From NCBI RefSeq assembly GCF_900637545.1, contig NZ_LR134376.1, positions 1,073,001 to 1,137,000 on the forward strand: a stretch of 64,000 nt of DNA, in the 5' to 3' direction. Within the stretch, counting starts at the first letter, position 1, and each line of letters starts with the position of its first letter. The position numbers were made by a program, and so were the translations under genes. The notes beneath the pieces are model-generated. The model was not told the DNA's origin. It saw only the letters and a list, made by a program, of their open reading frames with translations, and searched no databases. Shown here piece by piece: positions 50,258 to 60,049 of this stretch. This DNA is from Aeromonas encheleia. GTDB taxonomy: Bacteria; Pseudomonadota; Gammaproteobacteria; Enterobacterales; Aeromonadaceae.

Positions 50258-51811
50258 ATGGCAGGAGAGATCATCAAACAGCGTTACTACTTCCTGACCC
50301 CGCTCTCGTTTCTCCTCGGCATACTGGTGCTGGTCGCCACCCTGCTGCTGGCCGTGGCCAGCTACCTGCGCAGCATCGACAAGACGGTGGCCGGCTACGG
50401 CCACATGATCAGCTCCATCGAGGCGGCCCTGCTCCACGAGCTGGTGCTGGCCAATCGGCGCCAGCTGGCTGTGCTGGAGGCCTCCCTGGACAAGGCCGCC
50501 ATCGCCCGTGGCGAGCCGGCCGACAACCCTCTCTGGGCCATCGCCCATCAGATCAAGCGCGACAGCCACTACATCCACTTCTACAGCGTGCGATCCGACC
50601 GGATCAGCAGTTATCCCCGCCTGGATCTGCCGGCGGCATACCGGGCCGATCAGCGGCCCTGGTATAAGGTGCTCTCGATGCCGGGGGACGAGCTGGTCTG
50701 GTTCGGCCCCTACGCAGAATTTGGCACCCAGCAGCGGATCCTGACGCTGATCAAGCGAGTGAGGGACGCCGACGGCTCGCTGCTCGGCCTGCTGATGGTG
50801 GACATGTCGTTCAACAGCATCCAGCAGGCGCTGCGACGGGCCATGGGGGAAAACCAGGCGACCATCTACCTCAGCCAGCGTGGGAGCGGGCGGCTGGTGG
50901 TGGGCCACAATCTAGCGTTGTTGCCGAGCGGGCTCTCGACCAAACCTGAGCCCGACGGGATCGGTCTGGACGTGATCCGGCAGGGTCGCCAGCTTCGACT
51001 CGAGCTGGCCGACATCGACTGGGATCTCAACATCTATCTGCCCCCCGCCCTGTTTCACGACAGTCTCTACGAGGCGCTGCTGCTGGTGGTGCTGCCCCTG
51101 AGCCTGATGCTCGCCACCTGGTTTTGCAGCATCCATTTCCTGGTGCGGATCTTCCGCCAGGAGCAGGCGCTGGTGGCAGGCTCCCTGGATGGCATAGTGC
51201 GGGATCCGCTGAAGGTACGCCGACCGGCTCGCCGCAAGCCCTGGTTCGTGCACGGCAGCCTGGGGGAGATCGATATGGTCAGGGCGAGTCTGCTGGAGGG
51301 GCAGGATGCCCTGCTGCACGATCCCCTCACCGGCATCATGAACCGGCGTGCCTTCGATCAGCACAGGCTCAGGCTGGAGCAGGAGCAGATCCCCCACTGG
51401 CTGGTGCTGCTGGATCTGGATTGCTTCAAGCAGATCAATGACAACTGGGGCCACGGGGTGGGGGATTCGGTCCTCTGCCGGGTGGCGAATACCCTGGCGG
51501 CTGAACTGGGGGAGGGCCGGGTCTATCGCATCGGTGGCGATGAGTTCGCCGCCCTGCTGCCCTGGGAGCAGAGCGAGCTGGCGCAGCGCCTCACTACCCT
51601 GCTGGTCCGGGTGCGGGCGTTGCAATGGCGCGAATTCATGGGGCCCGTCACCCTGAGTGCGGGGGGCGCCCACTACCCGCAGGAGCAGGGCACCTTGTTC
51701 GAGCGCGCCGATGAACAGCTCTATCGGAGCAAGCGACAGGGACGGGACTGCTGGCATCTGTCACCCACTCAATCTGCCCCCAAAGGGGAGGTGGTGACAG
51801 TATCTGTCTGA
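50258..51811 (+). CDS. Membrane diguanylate cyclase with Cache-type sensor
   Basis: This 517-residue protein has TM1 (LSFLLGILVLVATLLLAVA), a periplasmic Cache-like domain to about 265 (RPWYKVLSMPGDELVWFGPY; LLMVDMSF), TM2 near 275-295, and a GGDEF domain from 350 on. The active site YRIGGDEFAALLP is intact, with DLDCFKQINDNWGHGVGD. No RxxD inhibitory site is seen before GGDEF, so product inhibition may be absent. It should make c-di-GMP in response to a periplasmic ligand. It lies near the broken MASE1-GGDEF gene. Confidence 0.92.
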   Translation: MAGEIIKQRYYFLTPLSFLLGILVLVATLLLAVASYLRSIDKTVAGYGHMISSIEAALLHELVLANRRQLAVLEASLDKAAIARGEPADNPLWAIAHQIKRDSHYIHFYSVRSDRISSYPRLDLPAAYRADQRPWYKVLSMPGDELVWFGPYAEFGTQQRILTLIKRVRDADGSLLGLLMVDMSFNSIQQALRRAMGENQATIYLSQRGSGRLVVGHNLALLPSGLSTKPEPDGIGLDVIRQGRQLRLELADIDWDLNIYLPPALFHDSLYEALLLVVLPLSLMLATWFCSIHFLVRIFRQEQALVAGSLDGIVRDPLKVRRPARRKPWFVHGSLGEIDMVRASLLEGQDALLHDPLTGIMNRRAFDQHRLRLEQEQIPHWLVLLDLDCFKQINDNWGHGVGDSVLCRVANTLAAELGEGRVYRIGGDEFAALLPWEQSELAQRLTTLLVRVRALQWREFMGPVTLSAGGAHYPQEQGTLFERADEQLYRSKRQGRDCWHLSPTQSAPKGEVVTVSV

Positions 51812-52055
51812 GCGCCACCATGAGAAAGAGAGCCTGAATGCCTGAGAAAGGGGTCGCAGCGGGGATTATTTCCCATGTGACCTTTTTTTTTAATTAATTT
51901 TCAGTCTGTTAGCTTGTTTGATTGCGTCATGTCGCGAAGGAGAGACAGTCTGCCTGCCGGCGGAGAGGCCGTTATTTCAGTAGCGGAGTCCGGGACGCTT
52001 TGTATAGTGCAGGGAAAAATAATCAATCAGTCATCAGGTTTGACAGGAGTACCCC

Positions 52056-52532
52056 ATGGAGATGAACAAGCACGGCATGAGCGCAATGGCGCTGTTGGGC
52101 GCGCTGCTGTTGGCGAGCGGCCCGGTACTGGCCTCTGAAACCCTCAACACCATACTCGGTGGCGGTGCCGGTGGCGTCGCGGGCACCATGATCGGCAAGC
52201 AGTTGGGCGGTGATACCGGCGCTCTGGTCGGTGCCGCAGTCGGTGGTGCGGCCGGTGGCGCGGCCACGGCCAACAAGGGCAACAAGAACGAGGCCGCCCT
52301 GGGGGGCGCCGTCGGTGCCCTGGGTGGTGCCGCCATCGGCAAGAGCGTGGGCGGCAGCACCGGTCAGCTGATCGGTGCCGGCATCGGCGGGGCCGGTGGC
52401 TCTGCCATAGGTGCCAAGACAGGTGACGGCCACAAGAGCAACAACGATCGCTATTACGACGACGGGCACTCTCACAGGCACCACAAGAAATACAAAAAGC
52501 ACAAGAAGCACAGATGGCACGACGACGACTGA
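52056..52532 (+). CDS. Secreted glycine-zipper protein with His/Lys-rich tail
   Basis: This 158-residue protein has a signal peptide (cleavage near VLA-SETL). Two glycine-zipper hairpins follow (LGGGAGGVAGTMIGKQLGG, then LGGAVGALGGAAIGKSVGG). The C-terminal tail is very polar, rich in H, K, D and Y (HSHRHHKKYKKHKKHRWH). Glycine zippers of this sort insert in membranes; the tail could bind metals, nucleic acid or polyanions. AGGAGTACCCC precedes the ATG. Function unknown. Confidence 0.85.
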   Translation: MEMNKHGMSAMALLGALLLASGPVLASETLNTILGGGAGGVAGTMIGKQLGGDTGALVGAAVGGAAGGAATANKGNKNEAALGGAVGALGGAAIGKSVGGSTGQLIGAGIGGAGGSAIGAKTGDGHKSNNDRYYDDGHSHRHHKKYKKHKKHRWHDDD

Positions 52533-52567
52533 TCTCATCCGTGGGGTGAGCCAGTGGTTCGTGACAA

Positions 52568-52596
52568 GAATGCCAGTCAAGCCTGACTGGCATTTT
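52568..52596 (+). terminator. Terminator after the glycine-zipper gene
   Basis: The stem AATGCCAGTCA/TGACTGGCATT is followed by a T-run, 35 nt past the stop. Confidence 0.85.
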
Positions 52597-52768
52597 TCGT
52601 TGCGGTATGGCTGCGGTATCCGGGCCGTAAAACATCCGGCGCCTTGGTCCAACGTCCCCGGTGGAAGACAGACGAACAAAGTAATGATCAAAACATCAAT
52701 ACTATTAATATTTTAGCAATATAAAGGAGTTAGGTTAGCCGGACCTCTTACTCAACAAGGTTATTCTC

Positions 52769-53851
52769 ATGTCTATCCCAACACCTCGCCTCCTTAGCCT
52801 GGTGCTCTTTTCTCCCCTGTTGCTCTCGGCCTGCAATGACAATGAGTCGACATCCCAGCCTGATACCCCACCACACCTGTTCAACGAGCCCAGGGCCTTC
52901 GATCTAGAGGCGCATCGTGGCGGCCTCGGCCTCGTCTCGGAAAGCACCCTGGCCGCCTTTACCAATGCCCTGGAGATGGGGGTCACCACATTGGAGATGG
53001 ACACCCAGATCACCCGGGATGGCATAGCGGTCGTGACCCATGATCGCAAGATCTCGGACAAGAAGTGTCTGGATACCCGGCCCGCCAGCGAGGGGGATCC
53101 CCAGTACCCCTACGTGGGCAAATACATCAAGGATCTCACCCTGGCGCAGGTGAAGACCCTGGATTGTGGCTCCCTGCCGCTTGCCGATTTTCCCGAGCAG
53201 GTGCTGGTCCCCGGCGCCACCATGCCGACCCTGCAAGAGGTGTTCGCCCTGGTGAAGTCCTACCAGGCCGATCAGGTGCTGCTCAACATCGAGACCAAGG
53301 TCGAGGCGGCCGCACCGGAGGAGACGGCCCCCCGGGAGATCTTCGTCAAGACGGTGCTCAAGGATATCCGTGACGCCGGCCTGATGCGGCAGGCGACCAT
53401 ACAGAGCTTCGACTGGGGTGCGCTCATGCTGACAAGGGAGCTCGAACCCAGCCTGCCCATCATAGCCCTGACCAATGGCCAGCCATTCCTGCAGGTTGGC
53501 ATGCCGGGCGCCTCTCCCTGGTTGGGGGGGATCGACATCGATGACTTCAATGGGGATCTGGTGCAGGCCGTGGCCTCTTTCGGTGCCAACGCCATCTCTC
53601 CGGTGCACGGGGATCCCCAGGGGGGTCGCTACGGGGATCCTGGCTATGTGGAGTACACCACCCCGGATCTGGTCGATGCGGCCCATGCCGAGGGCATCAA
53701 GGTGATCCCCTGGACGGTCGACGATGAGGGCACCATGAACCGCATGCTGGAGAACGGGGTCGACGGCATGATCACCGACTACCCGGATCGGCTGCGGGTG
53801 GTGATGGAGGCGCGGGGCATCCCGTTGCCACCCTCTGTCTCTCCGCGTTGA
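52769..53851 (+). CDS. Lipoprotein glycerophosphodiester phosphodiesterase (GlpQ-like)
   Basis: This 360-residue exported enzyme has the signal LLSLVLFSPLLLSAC (lipobox LSAC). The GDPD motifs are EAHRGGLGLVSESTLAAF, LEMDTQITRDGIAVVTHD (catalytic His and acidic metal ligands) and the end IPWTVDDEGTMNRMLENGVD. It likely releases glycerol-3-phosphate from phosphodiesters at the envelope. AAGG lies 8 nt upstream of the ATG. Confidence 0.92.
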   Translation: MSIPTPRLLSLVLFSPLLLSACNDNESTSQPDTPPHLFNEPRAFDLEAHRGGLGLVSESTLAAFTNALEMGVTTLEMDTQITRDGIAVVTHDRKISDKKCLDTRPASEGDPQYPYVGKYIKDLTLAQVKTLDCGSLPLADFPEQVLVPGATMPTLQEVFALVKSYQADQVLLNIETKVEAAAPEETAPREIFVKTVLKDIRDAGLMRQATIQSFDWGALMLTRELEPSLPIIALTNGQPFLQVGMPGASPWLGGIDIDDFNGDLVQAVASFGANAISPVHGDPQGGRYGDPGYVEYTTPDLVDAAHAEGIKVIPWTVDDEGTMNRMLENGVDGMITDYPDRLRVVMEARGIPLPPSVSPR

Positions 53852-53901
53852 GGCGCGATGGAGGCCGTGCCAGCAGGCATGAGTTCGGCCATGTGCGGAT
53901 A

Positions 53902-53952
53902 GTGCAGAGATAGGCGCAGAAATAAGCACAGAGACAAGTGCAAAGAGACGAG
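53902..53952. repeat. Degenerate 12-bp tandem repeat
   Basis: GTGCAGAGATAG, GCGCAGAAATAA, GCACAGAGACAA and GTGCAAAGAGACGAG follow one another between the phosphodiesterase gene and its terminator. No function is evident. Confidence 0.6.
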
Positions 53953-54001
53953 GTGCAACCGCAGCTTGGTCTCGACCCCGGCTCTGATCGGGAACAATAG
54001 A

Positions 54002-54035
54002 AGAGGGGAGGCATGGTGCCTCCCCTCTCTTTTTC
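54002..54035 (+). terminator. Terminator after the phosphodiesterase gene
   Basis: The stem AGAGGGGAGGCA/TGCCTCCCCTCT with loop TGG is followed by T5. Confidence 0.85.
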
Positions 54036-54125
54036 GCTTCTATTTCGCCGCCATGTCACAGCCTTGGGATCCCATATCCCTTGGCTGGCCCCTGGCAGCC
54101 TGTTGATTCGCCTGAGTGCCCTGAG

Positions 54126-55082
54126 TCAGACCAGCCGGTGCTGGCGTCGGCCCTCGGCGAAGGCGTTGATGTTGTCGATCAGCTGATCCGCGAGGCGCTG
54201 CATCGACTCCTCGCTGGCCCAGGCTACGTGCGGGGTCAGGATGAAGTTCGGGTACTGCAGGGCCTGCATCAGCGGGTGGTCGGGGGGCGGCGGCTCCTGG
54301 CTCGCCACGTCGAAGCCGGCGCCACCGAGTCGGCCGTTGGCCAGCGCCATCAGCAGCGCCTGCTCGTCCACCAGGCCGCCGCGACCGACGTTGATCAGCA
54401 GGGCACCCGGCTTCATCAGCGCCAGCTCCCGCGGACCTATCAGGTGGCGGGTGTAGGGGGTGAGCGGGCAGTGCAGGCTGATGACGTCCGCGCTCTGCAG
54501 CAGTTCGTCCAGCGGCAGCCGATCCTCGTCTGCCGCCGCGCCGACCTGGCTCTGGGCGTAGCGCACCTCCATGCCGAGGGCGCTGGCCCGCTGCCCCAGG
54601 GCCTGCCCCAGGGTGCCCTTGCCGATGATGCCGAGCCGCTTGCCGTGCAGATCCGAGATGGGGTGATCGAAGAAGCAGAACTGGCCGCTCTGTTGCCAGC
54701 GCCCCTCCAGCAAGGACTGGCGCCAGGCGAACAGGTTGCGCGACAGGGCCAGCATCAGCGCCATGGCGTGCTCGGGGACCGAGGGGCCCGAGTAGTTGCG
54801 GATGTTGCACACGGCGACGTTGGCGGCGCGGCATGCCTCCAGATCCAGGTTGTCGCTGCCGGTGGCGGCCAGGGCGATCAAGCGCAGCTCCGGCAGCTGG
54901 GCCAGCTCGGCTTTGCCGATGCGCACCTTGTTGATGATGGCGATGCTGGCGCACCTGAGCCGCTCCACCACCAGTTCGGGCGTGGTGTGCGGGTAACTTT
55001 GCCAGTGATGGGGAAAGTCGGGACGACGCAGGTTGATACCGGCGTCCAGGGTGTCGCTGTCGAGAAACACGATTTGCTGCAT
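54126..55082 (-). CDS. D-2-hydroxyacid dehydrogenase (glycerate/hydroxypyruvate reductase type)
   Basis: This 318-residue NAD-dependent enzyme has the Rossmann motif GKRLGIIGKGTLGQALGQRA. The substrate-Arg region is LLINVGRGGLVDEQAL, and the catalytic His is in LTPHVAWASEESMQRL. HprA-like glycerate dehydrogenases share this order. AGGAGGCTTA precedes the ATG at 55082. The substrate is uncertain. Confidence 0.9.
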   Translation of the reverse strand: MQQIVFLDSDTLDAGINLRRPDFPHHWQSYPHTTPELVVERLRCASIAIINKVRIGKAELAQLPELRLIALAATGSDNLDLEACRAANVAVCNIRNYSGPSVPEHAMALMLALSRNLFAWRQSLLEGRWQQSGQFCFFDHPISDLHGKRLGIIGKGTLGQALGQRASALGMEVRYAQSQVGAAADEDRLPLDELLQSADVISLHCPLTPYTRHLIGPRELALMKPGALLINVGRGGLVDEQALLMALANGRLGGAGFDVASQEPPPPDHPLMQALQYPNFILTPHVAWASEESMQRLADQLIDNINAFAEGRRQHRLV

Positions 55083-55209
55083 TAAGCCTCCTGCCATTCT
55101 CTGCCACTGCAGAGTCGCCATGATGCCAAAGATGGGGGGGCGGGGGCCAGCCCGATGAGCCGGTGGCGGATGGCGTGTCGGAAGCCGCTCATCCCCCGGC
55201 CGGGGAAGA

Positions 55210-55962
55210 TCAGATCCAGCCGAGGTGGGTCAGCCAGCCCTGGATGCGGGCGGGTGTCTCGTCCAGTTCCATCAGGGCGTAGGGGCGGTAATTGAGCTTG
55301 TGGCTGCGCCGGCTCTCGCTGCGCCTGGCCTCGGCCGCCAGCAGCGGCCAGCGGCCGCCGTCCTCCTGATAGAGATCCAGGGTGGGGACGCTGGCCTGGG
55401 CCACCTGTTTGGCCAGGGTCTGGTTGCTCAGCTGGTTGGGAAAGAAACCGTTGAGCAGCACCAGCGCATCGGGGGCGGGCAACTGCTCGCTGGTGATGAG
55501 GTTGGCGGCCCAGGCCGCGCTGGTGCCTTGCGCCAGCAGCAGCTTGAAGCCGCCCTCCTGCAGCTTGGCGTCACCTAGCTTGACGATGCGCTCGGCAAAT
55601 TGCTGGCGAAACGCCTCTATGGTCTCCTGCTTCTTCTCGGCGGCCGGATCCAGCTCCGTCTGCTGGGGGGAGGGCAGCAGCAGCAGGGTGTCAAAGCCGA
55701 GTCGCCCCAGCTCCCGGGTCAGTTGCCACAGCTGGCCGCTGCGCTGCCAGTCCGGCAGCAGGATCGCCAGCCCCAGGTAGTTGTCGCTGTCGTGCTTGGC
55801 AAACAGCACCCGCTGCTTGTCTATCTGGGCGCTGTCCGCCACCCCCTTCCAGTCGCTCTCCTGCCAGTGATCGAGCGGGGCTGGGGGCGAGATCTCGCTG
55901 GCCGGCGAGGTGGTGCTCGCCAGCAGGGTCAATATCAGCAGTGGTAAGGATAATCTGGCCAT
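55210..55962 (-). CDS. DUF3530 family exported protein
   Basis: This 250-residue protein has a signal peptide (1-21) and an alpha/beta-hydrolase-like body. LGLAILLPDWQRSGQLWQLT and LLLAQGTSAAWAANLI take the place of a nucleophile elbow, though GTSAA is not a standard GxSxG. The family call comes from overall pattern; function unknown. Confidence 0.65.
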   Translation of the reverse strand: MARLSLPLLILTLLASTTSPASEISPPAPLDHWQESDWKGVADSAQIDKQRVLFAKHDSDNYLGLAILLPDWQRSGQLWQLTRELGRLGFDTLLLLPSPQQTELDPAAEKKQETIEAFRQQFAERIVKLGDAKLQEGGFKLLLAQGTSAAWAANLITSEQLPAPDALVLLNGFFPNQLSNQTLAKQVAQASVPTLDLYQEDGGRWPLLAAEARRSESRRSHKLNYRPYALMELDETPARIQGWLTHLGWI

Positions 55963-56061
55963 GATGCGCTCCCCGGTTGAGTGGGTTAGCGGCGCCGGGC
56001 CGGTTTTCTGAAGGAGGATCTGCGGGGGAGAGGGAAGGGCTTGCCCTCCCTCTCAATGGGC

Positions 56062-56673
56062 TCAGCGGCGGGCAAGCCTCCCAAGCTGCCTGTCGTGCAG
56101 GGGGGAGAGCAGCAGCAGGGCGCTGATGGCGCCGATCAGGGCGAAGAACATGTCGGACTGGGTATCCCAGGGATCCCCCTGGGTGCCGAGGAACTCGTCG
56201 GCGCCCTGACCCAGCGCCAGTGCGGCGCCCCACTCGATCAGCTCGTAGCTGGCACTGATGGCGAGCACCACGCTGAGTACCAGGAACACCAGCATGCGCT
56301 TGCCCTGCACATGGTGGCCGCGCAGCAGTATCTCCCGGCAGGCCAGGGCGGGGATGAAGCCCTGGCAGAAGTGGCCAATCTTGTCATAGGGGTTGCGGCT
56401 GAGTTCGAACCACTGCTGCAGGTCGAAGCCGAGCGGTACCCTGGCATAGGTGTAGGCCCCTCCCAGCATCAAGACCGCCCCGTGCAGGAAGATGCCGAGG
56501 TAGAGCAAGGTGGTGAGGGGAAAACGTTCATTGCTCAGCCACAGCAGCGGCACGACGATCAGCACGGGGGCGACCTCCAGCAGCCAGGTGACCCTGTCAT
56601 AGGGTTGCCAGCCGGAGATCACCAGCAGCACCAGGGTGAGGGACAGCAGCAGGAGTTTTTGATGGGATGTCAT
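56062..56673 (-). CDS. DUF2238 (YjdF-like) inner-membrane protein
   Basis: This 203-residue protein has about six TM helices. Family blocks are NPYDKIGHFCQGFIPALACR, SASYELIEWGAALALG and FLGTQGDPWDTQSDMFFALI, with conserved charged residues in helices. Function unknown. An upstream in-frame Met at 56700 is an alternative start. Confidence 0.85.
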   Translation of the reverse strand: MTSHQKLLLLSLTLVLLVISGWQPYDRVTWLLEVAPVLIVVPLLWLSNERFPLTTLLYLGIFLHGAVLMLGGAYTYARVPLGFDLQQWFELSRNPYDKIGHFCQGFIPALACREILLRGHHVQGKRMLVFLVLSVVLAISASYELIEWGAALALGQGADEFLGTQGDPWDTQSDMFFALIGAISALLLLSPLHDRQLGRLARR

Positions 56674-56817
56674 AGCGGGCCTGTGGTGAGGGAGAAACAT
56701 GACTTCATTATTTAGCCGGATCCCGCGTCGGGCGAAAGGGGGCCGACTGAATTCTCCCCAATGTCCGGGGCCTTGTCACTGACCGGGGCTGAATGCGGTG
56801 CCTGCCGCGCCATGGAC

Positions 56818-56852
56818 AAAAAAAAAAGCGAGCCAGGGGCTCGCTTTTTTCA
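56818..56852 (-). terminator. Terminator of efp (bidirectional)
   Basis: A long A-tract, the stem AAGCGAGCC/GGCTCGCTT and a T6 lie 22 nt past the efp stop. Confidence 0.9.
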
Positions 56853-56874
56853 GCACGGGGTTCGAGCAGTCGGA

Positions 56875-57441
56875 TCAGTTGACGCGACGCTTGAACTCGC
56901 CGGTACGGGTATCGATCTCGATCTTGTCACCGATCTCTACGAAGGCGGCCACGGCCAGCTCGTAGGTGGTGCCCTTCAGGCGGGCAGGCTTGGTCACTTT
57001 ACCGGAGGTGTCGCCACGGGCGGCCGGCTCGGTGTACTCGACTTCACGGACGATGGTGGTCGGCAGTTCGACGGAGATGGCTTTCTCGTTGTAGAAAGTC
57101 ACTTCGCAGATGTCTTCCATGCCGTCAACCATGTAGTTCAGCGCGTCACCCAGGTTGTCTTTCTCGACGTCGTGCTGGTTAAACTCGGTGTCCATGAAGA
57201 CGTACAGCGGGTCGGAGAAGTAAGAGTAGGTGCACTCTTTACGCTCCAGCTGAACGACTTCCAGCTTGTCGTCGGCCTTGAATACGGTCTCGGTGGCGCT
57301 GCCGTTCAGCAGGCCTTTCAGCTTCATCTTGACCACGGCGGAGTTACGGCCGGATTTGTTGAATTCGGCTTTCTGGACCACCATCGGCTCGGTACCGATC
57401 ATGACGACGTTACCAGCGCGGATTTCCTGTGCGGTTTTCAT
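56875..57441 (-). CDS. efp: Elongation factor P, arginine (rhamnosylated) type
   Basis: This 188-residue, three-domain translation factor rescues ribosomes stalled at polyproline. The loop that meets the P-site tRNA reads KSGRNSA with Arg32, as in Pseudomonas EF-P ([11 protein letters not shown]). E. coli instead has Lys34 in KPGKGQA. Arg32 is the acceptor for rhamnose added by EarP, encoded directly upstream. The ATG at 57441 opens the family N-terminus [11 protein letters not shown]. Confidence 0.97.
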   Translation of the reverse strand: MKTAQEIRAGNVVMIGTEPMVVQKAEFNKSGRNSAVVKMKLKGLLNGSATETVFKADDKLEVVQLERKECTYSYFSDPLYVFMDTEFNQHDVEKDNLGDALNYMVDGMEDICEVTFYNEKAISVELPTTIVREVEYTEPAARGDTSGKVTKPARLKGTTYELAVAAFVEIGDKIEIDTRTGEFKRRVN

Positions 57442-57485
57442 GTAAAAAATTCCTGTGCGTATACGGGCAGATAAAAACTGCCAGA

Positions 57486-58673
57486 TTATATACGGCTTTC
57501 TAAAAATTTCACCAGCCGAGTGACGAGATCCCCATCGGCAAGCAACTTCTGTGACCAGGTTCGCGCATGTTGTTGCGAAATAGTGTCGTATTGCGGCCAT
57601 TGGGCCCAGAGTTCGCGGACATCGTCGCCCTGGTTGAGGGCATGGTTGAAGGCGCGCAGCCACCGGGCTGCCTGGGGCGGCAAGTCGGCCAGATAGTGGT
57701 CGAGAAAATCGTCCAGCTTGGTCAGGTGGGCGAGATCTTCCTGGGGGTAGATGTGCCACAGGAAGGGTCGGGCCGCCCACTGGGCGCGCACGAAGGAGTC
57801 TTCGCCGCGCACCAGGTTGAGATCGCAGCTCCACAGCAGTCGATCGTAACCGGCCTGATCCGTCATCGGCAGCAGCTTGATGGCGAGCTGGCCCGCGTAC
57901 AGCAGATCCCCGGCCTGGGCGGTGGGGAGGGCGTGCTCCAGCCCGGCGCCACGCAGCACATCCCCGAGTGAGCGCCCGAGCGGCAGTAGCAGGGTGACCG
58001 GGGTGGGGCCCTGGCACCAGCGCTCGACCAAGCTGATGAGCGCCGCGCTCTCGTAGGTAAACAGGCTGACCCTCAGCTCGTCAGCCGCTTTGGGTGCCAG
58101 CCCCAGACTGGCCCAGTAGGCGTCGAGCCCCGCCTGATCTTGCTGCCAGCGCTCCCGCTCGGCGATCAGCCCCCGCTCGCACAGCAGGCCGCCGGTCCTG
58201 GCGGTGAAGCCCGGGAAGAAGAAATACTTGTCGAGGCTCCGATTGCCGATCCGCTGCGGCGAGGCGAGGCCGTGGCACTCCTCGACCCAGCTCTCGGCAC
58301 TGAGATACTCCAGATTGATCCAGCAGGGGGGCGGGGTCTGGCCGGCCATGGCATGGGCGAAGGCGGTGGGCAGCTCGCAGGCGAACGCCTCTATGACCAC
58401 CCGGGCCGGGATCACGGACGGCGGCAGGCTGGGGCGCCAGTGCTGGATATAGATGCCCTGCTGCCACTGGCCGTCCAGCTCGGGATCCAGCCCGGGGCAG
58501 ATGCGGGCGAAGCTGGTCAGATCGTCCACCCAGAGCCGTACCTTACCCTGTCCCTCCTGCTCCAGCTGGCGGGCGAGCCGCCAGGTGACGCCGATGTCGC
58601 CGAAGTTGTCCACGACGCAGCAGAAGATATCCCAGTCGAAGGGGGGCAGAGGGAGAGGCGAAGAGGTCGTCAT
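57486..58673 (-). CDS. earP: EF-P arginine rhamnosyltransferase EarP
   Basis: This 395-residue GT-B enzyme (formerly DUF2331) begins [20 protein letters not shown]. Asp22 and Asp26 of DNFGDIG match the catalytic aspartates reported in Pseudomonas. Later [20 protein letters not shown] is the conserved nucleotide-sugar region. It uses dTDP-rhamnose to modify Arg32 of EF-P, so the genome should carry rml genes elsewhere. It lies 45 nt upstream of efp in the same direction. Confidence 0.96.
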   Translation of the reverse strand: MTTSSPLPLPPFDWDIFCCVVDNFGDIGVTWRLARQLEQEGQGKVRLWVDDLTSFARICPGLDPELDGQWQQGIYIQHWRPSLPPSVIPARVVIEAFACELPTAFAHAMAGQTPPPCWINLEYLSAESWVEECHGLASPQRIGNRSLDKYFFFPGFTARTGGLLCERGLIAERERWQQDQAGLDAYWASLGLAPKAADELRVSLFTYESAALISLVERWCQGPTPVTLLLPLGRSLGDVLRGAGLEHALPTAQAGDLLYAGQLAIKLLPMTDQAGYDRLLWSCDLNLVRGEDSFVRAQWAARPFLWHIYPQEDLAHLTKLDDFLDHYLADLPPQAARWLRAFNHALNQGDDVRELWAQWPQYDTISQQHARTWSQKLLADGDLVTRLVKFLESRI

Positions 58674-58781
58674 GGGCGGGTCACCGGATACGCAGAAGAG
58701 ATAAAAAAACCGGTGTGCAGGGTAGCACACCGGTGGATTGGCTTCTAACCGTCAGCGAGTGACGGATGCTAGAGGGCGGGT

Positions 58782-58908
58782 TTACTCCTTGCCGTAGACG
58801 TTGTTCTCCTGCTCGCGCACCCGGATGAAGGTGGTGCGCTTGGTCAGCTCCTTGAGCTGGCTGGCGCCCACATAGGTGCAGGTGGAGCACACGTAGCGGG
58901 AGAGGAGC
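58782..58908 (-). repeat. Echo of the guaC 3' end
   Basis: The last 35 codons of guaC are repeated directly downstream, with identical protein ([20 protein letters not shown], then [14 protein letters not shown] and a stop). All five nucleotide differences within those 35 codons are synonymous. The period is 127 bp, not a multiple of three. Confidence 0.95.
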
Positions 58909-59952
58909 TTACTCCTTGCCGTAGACGTTGTTCTCCTGCTCACGCACCCGGATGAAGGTGGTGCGTTTGGTCAGCTCTTTCAGCTGGCTGGCGCCCACAT
59001 AGGTACAGGTGGAGCGCACGCCGCCCAGGATGTCGCGCACGGCATTCTCGACCGGGCCGCGGTAGGGCAGCAGCACCGTCTTGCCTTCGGAGGCACGGTA
59101 CTCGGCGACGCCGCCGGCGTGCTTGTCCATGGCGCTCGACGAGCTCATGCCATAGAACTTCATGAAGGGGGCGCCATCGACATCCACCACCTCGCCGCCG
59201 CACTCCTCGTGGGCCGCCAGCATGCCTCCCAGCATCACGAAGTCGGCGCCGCCGCCAAACGCCTTGGCCACGTCGCCCGGGCAGGTGCAGCCGCCGTCAC
59301 CGACGATCTGGCCGCCGAGGCCGTGGGCCGCATCGGCGCACTCTATGATGGCGGAGAGCTGGGGATAGCCGACCCCGGTCTTGACGCGGGTGGTGCAGAC
59401 CGAACCCGGGCCTATGCCGACCTTGACGATGTCGGCGCCGGAGAGGATCAGCTCCTCCACCATCTCGCCGGTGACCACGTTGCCGGCCAGGATCACATGA
59501 TCCGGGCAGGCCTCGCGGATCTTGCGCAGGAACTCGACGAAGTGCTGGGAGTAGCCGTTGGCCACGTCCACACAGATGAAGCGCAGGGCCGCCGACATGG
59601 CCAGGATCTGGCGGGTCTTGATGAAGTCCTCTTCCGAGGTGCCGGTCGATACCATGACGTGGCCCAGCAAGGCCGGGTCTGTCTCGTTGACGAAGGTCTG
59701 CCACTGCGCGAGGCTGTAGTGTTTGTGAACTGCCGTCATCATCTCGAAGCCGGCCAGGGTCCTGGCCATGGCGAAGCTGCCGACGGTGTCCATGTTGGCG
59801 GCGATGACGGGCACGCCCTGCCATTGGGTCTGGGTATGTTTGAAGGTGAACTGACGGGTCAGGCTGACTTGGGAACGGCTCTTGAGAGTGGAGCGCTTGG
59901 GGCGGAACAGGACATCCTTGAAACCTAGCTTCAAGTCTTCTTCGATACGCAT
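58909..59952 (-). CDS. guaC: GMP reductase
   Basis: This 347-residue IMPDH-family enzyme converts GMP to IMP with NADPH in purine salvage. The catalytic Cys loop is [20 protein letters not shown]. Other marks are [35 protein letters not shown] and the flap [10 protein letters not shown] candidate attenuator lies in its leader, and a diverged copy of its last 35 codons follows it. Confidence 0.97.
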   Translation of the reverse strand: MRIEEDLKLGFKDVLFRPKRSTLKSRSQVSLTRQFTFKHTQTQWQGVPVIAANMDTVGSFAMARTLAGFEMMTAVHKHYSLAQWQTFVNETDPALLGHVMVSTGTSEEDFIKTRQILAMSAALRFICVDVANGYSQHFVEFLRKIREACPDHVILAGNVVTGEMVEELILSGADIVKVGIGPGSVCTTRVKTGVGYPQLSAIIECADAAHGLGGQIVGDGGCTCPGDVAKAFGGGADFVMLGGMLAAHEECGGEVVDVDGAPFMKFYGMSSSSAMDKHAGGVAEYRASEGKTVLLPYRGPVENAVRDILGGVRSTCTYVGASQLKELTKRTTFIRVREQENNVYGKE

Positions 59953-60016
59953 GACGAATTCCTTATTGAGCCTTGTTGAAAGTCACTTTTGCAGTGGGCA
60001 AATTTTCGGCAGGCAC

Positions 60017-60049
60017 AAAAAAACCGCAGGTTTTCGAGGCCTCCGGTTT
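60017..60049 (-). terminator. Terminator-like hairpin in the guaC leader (possible attenuator)
   Basis: On the minus strand AAACCGGAGG and CCTGCGGTTT pair, with one mismatch and a nine-base loop, followed by T7. This lies 65 nt before the guaC start. An 8-codon ORF (MSELSVLF, 60100-60074) precedes it. No other minus-strand gene lies upstream for it to terminate. Confidence 0.6.
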
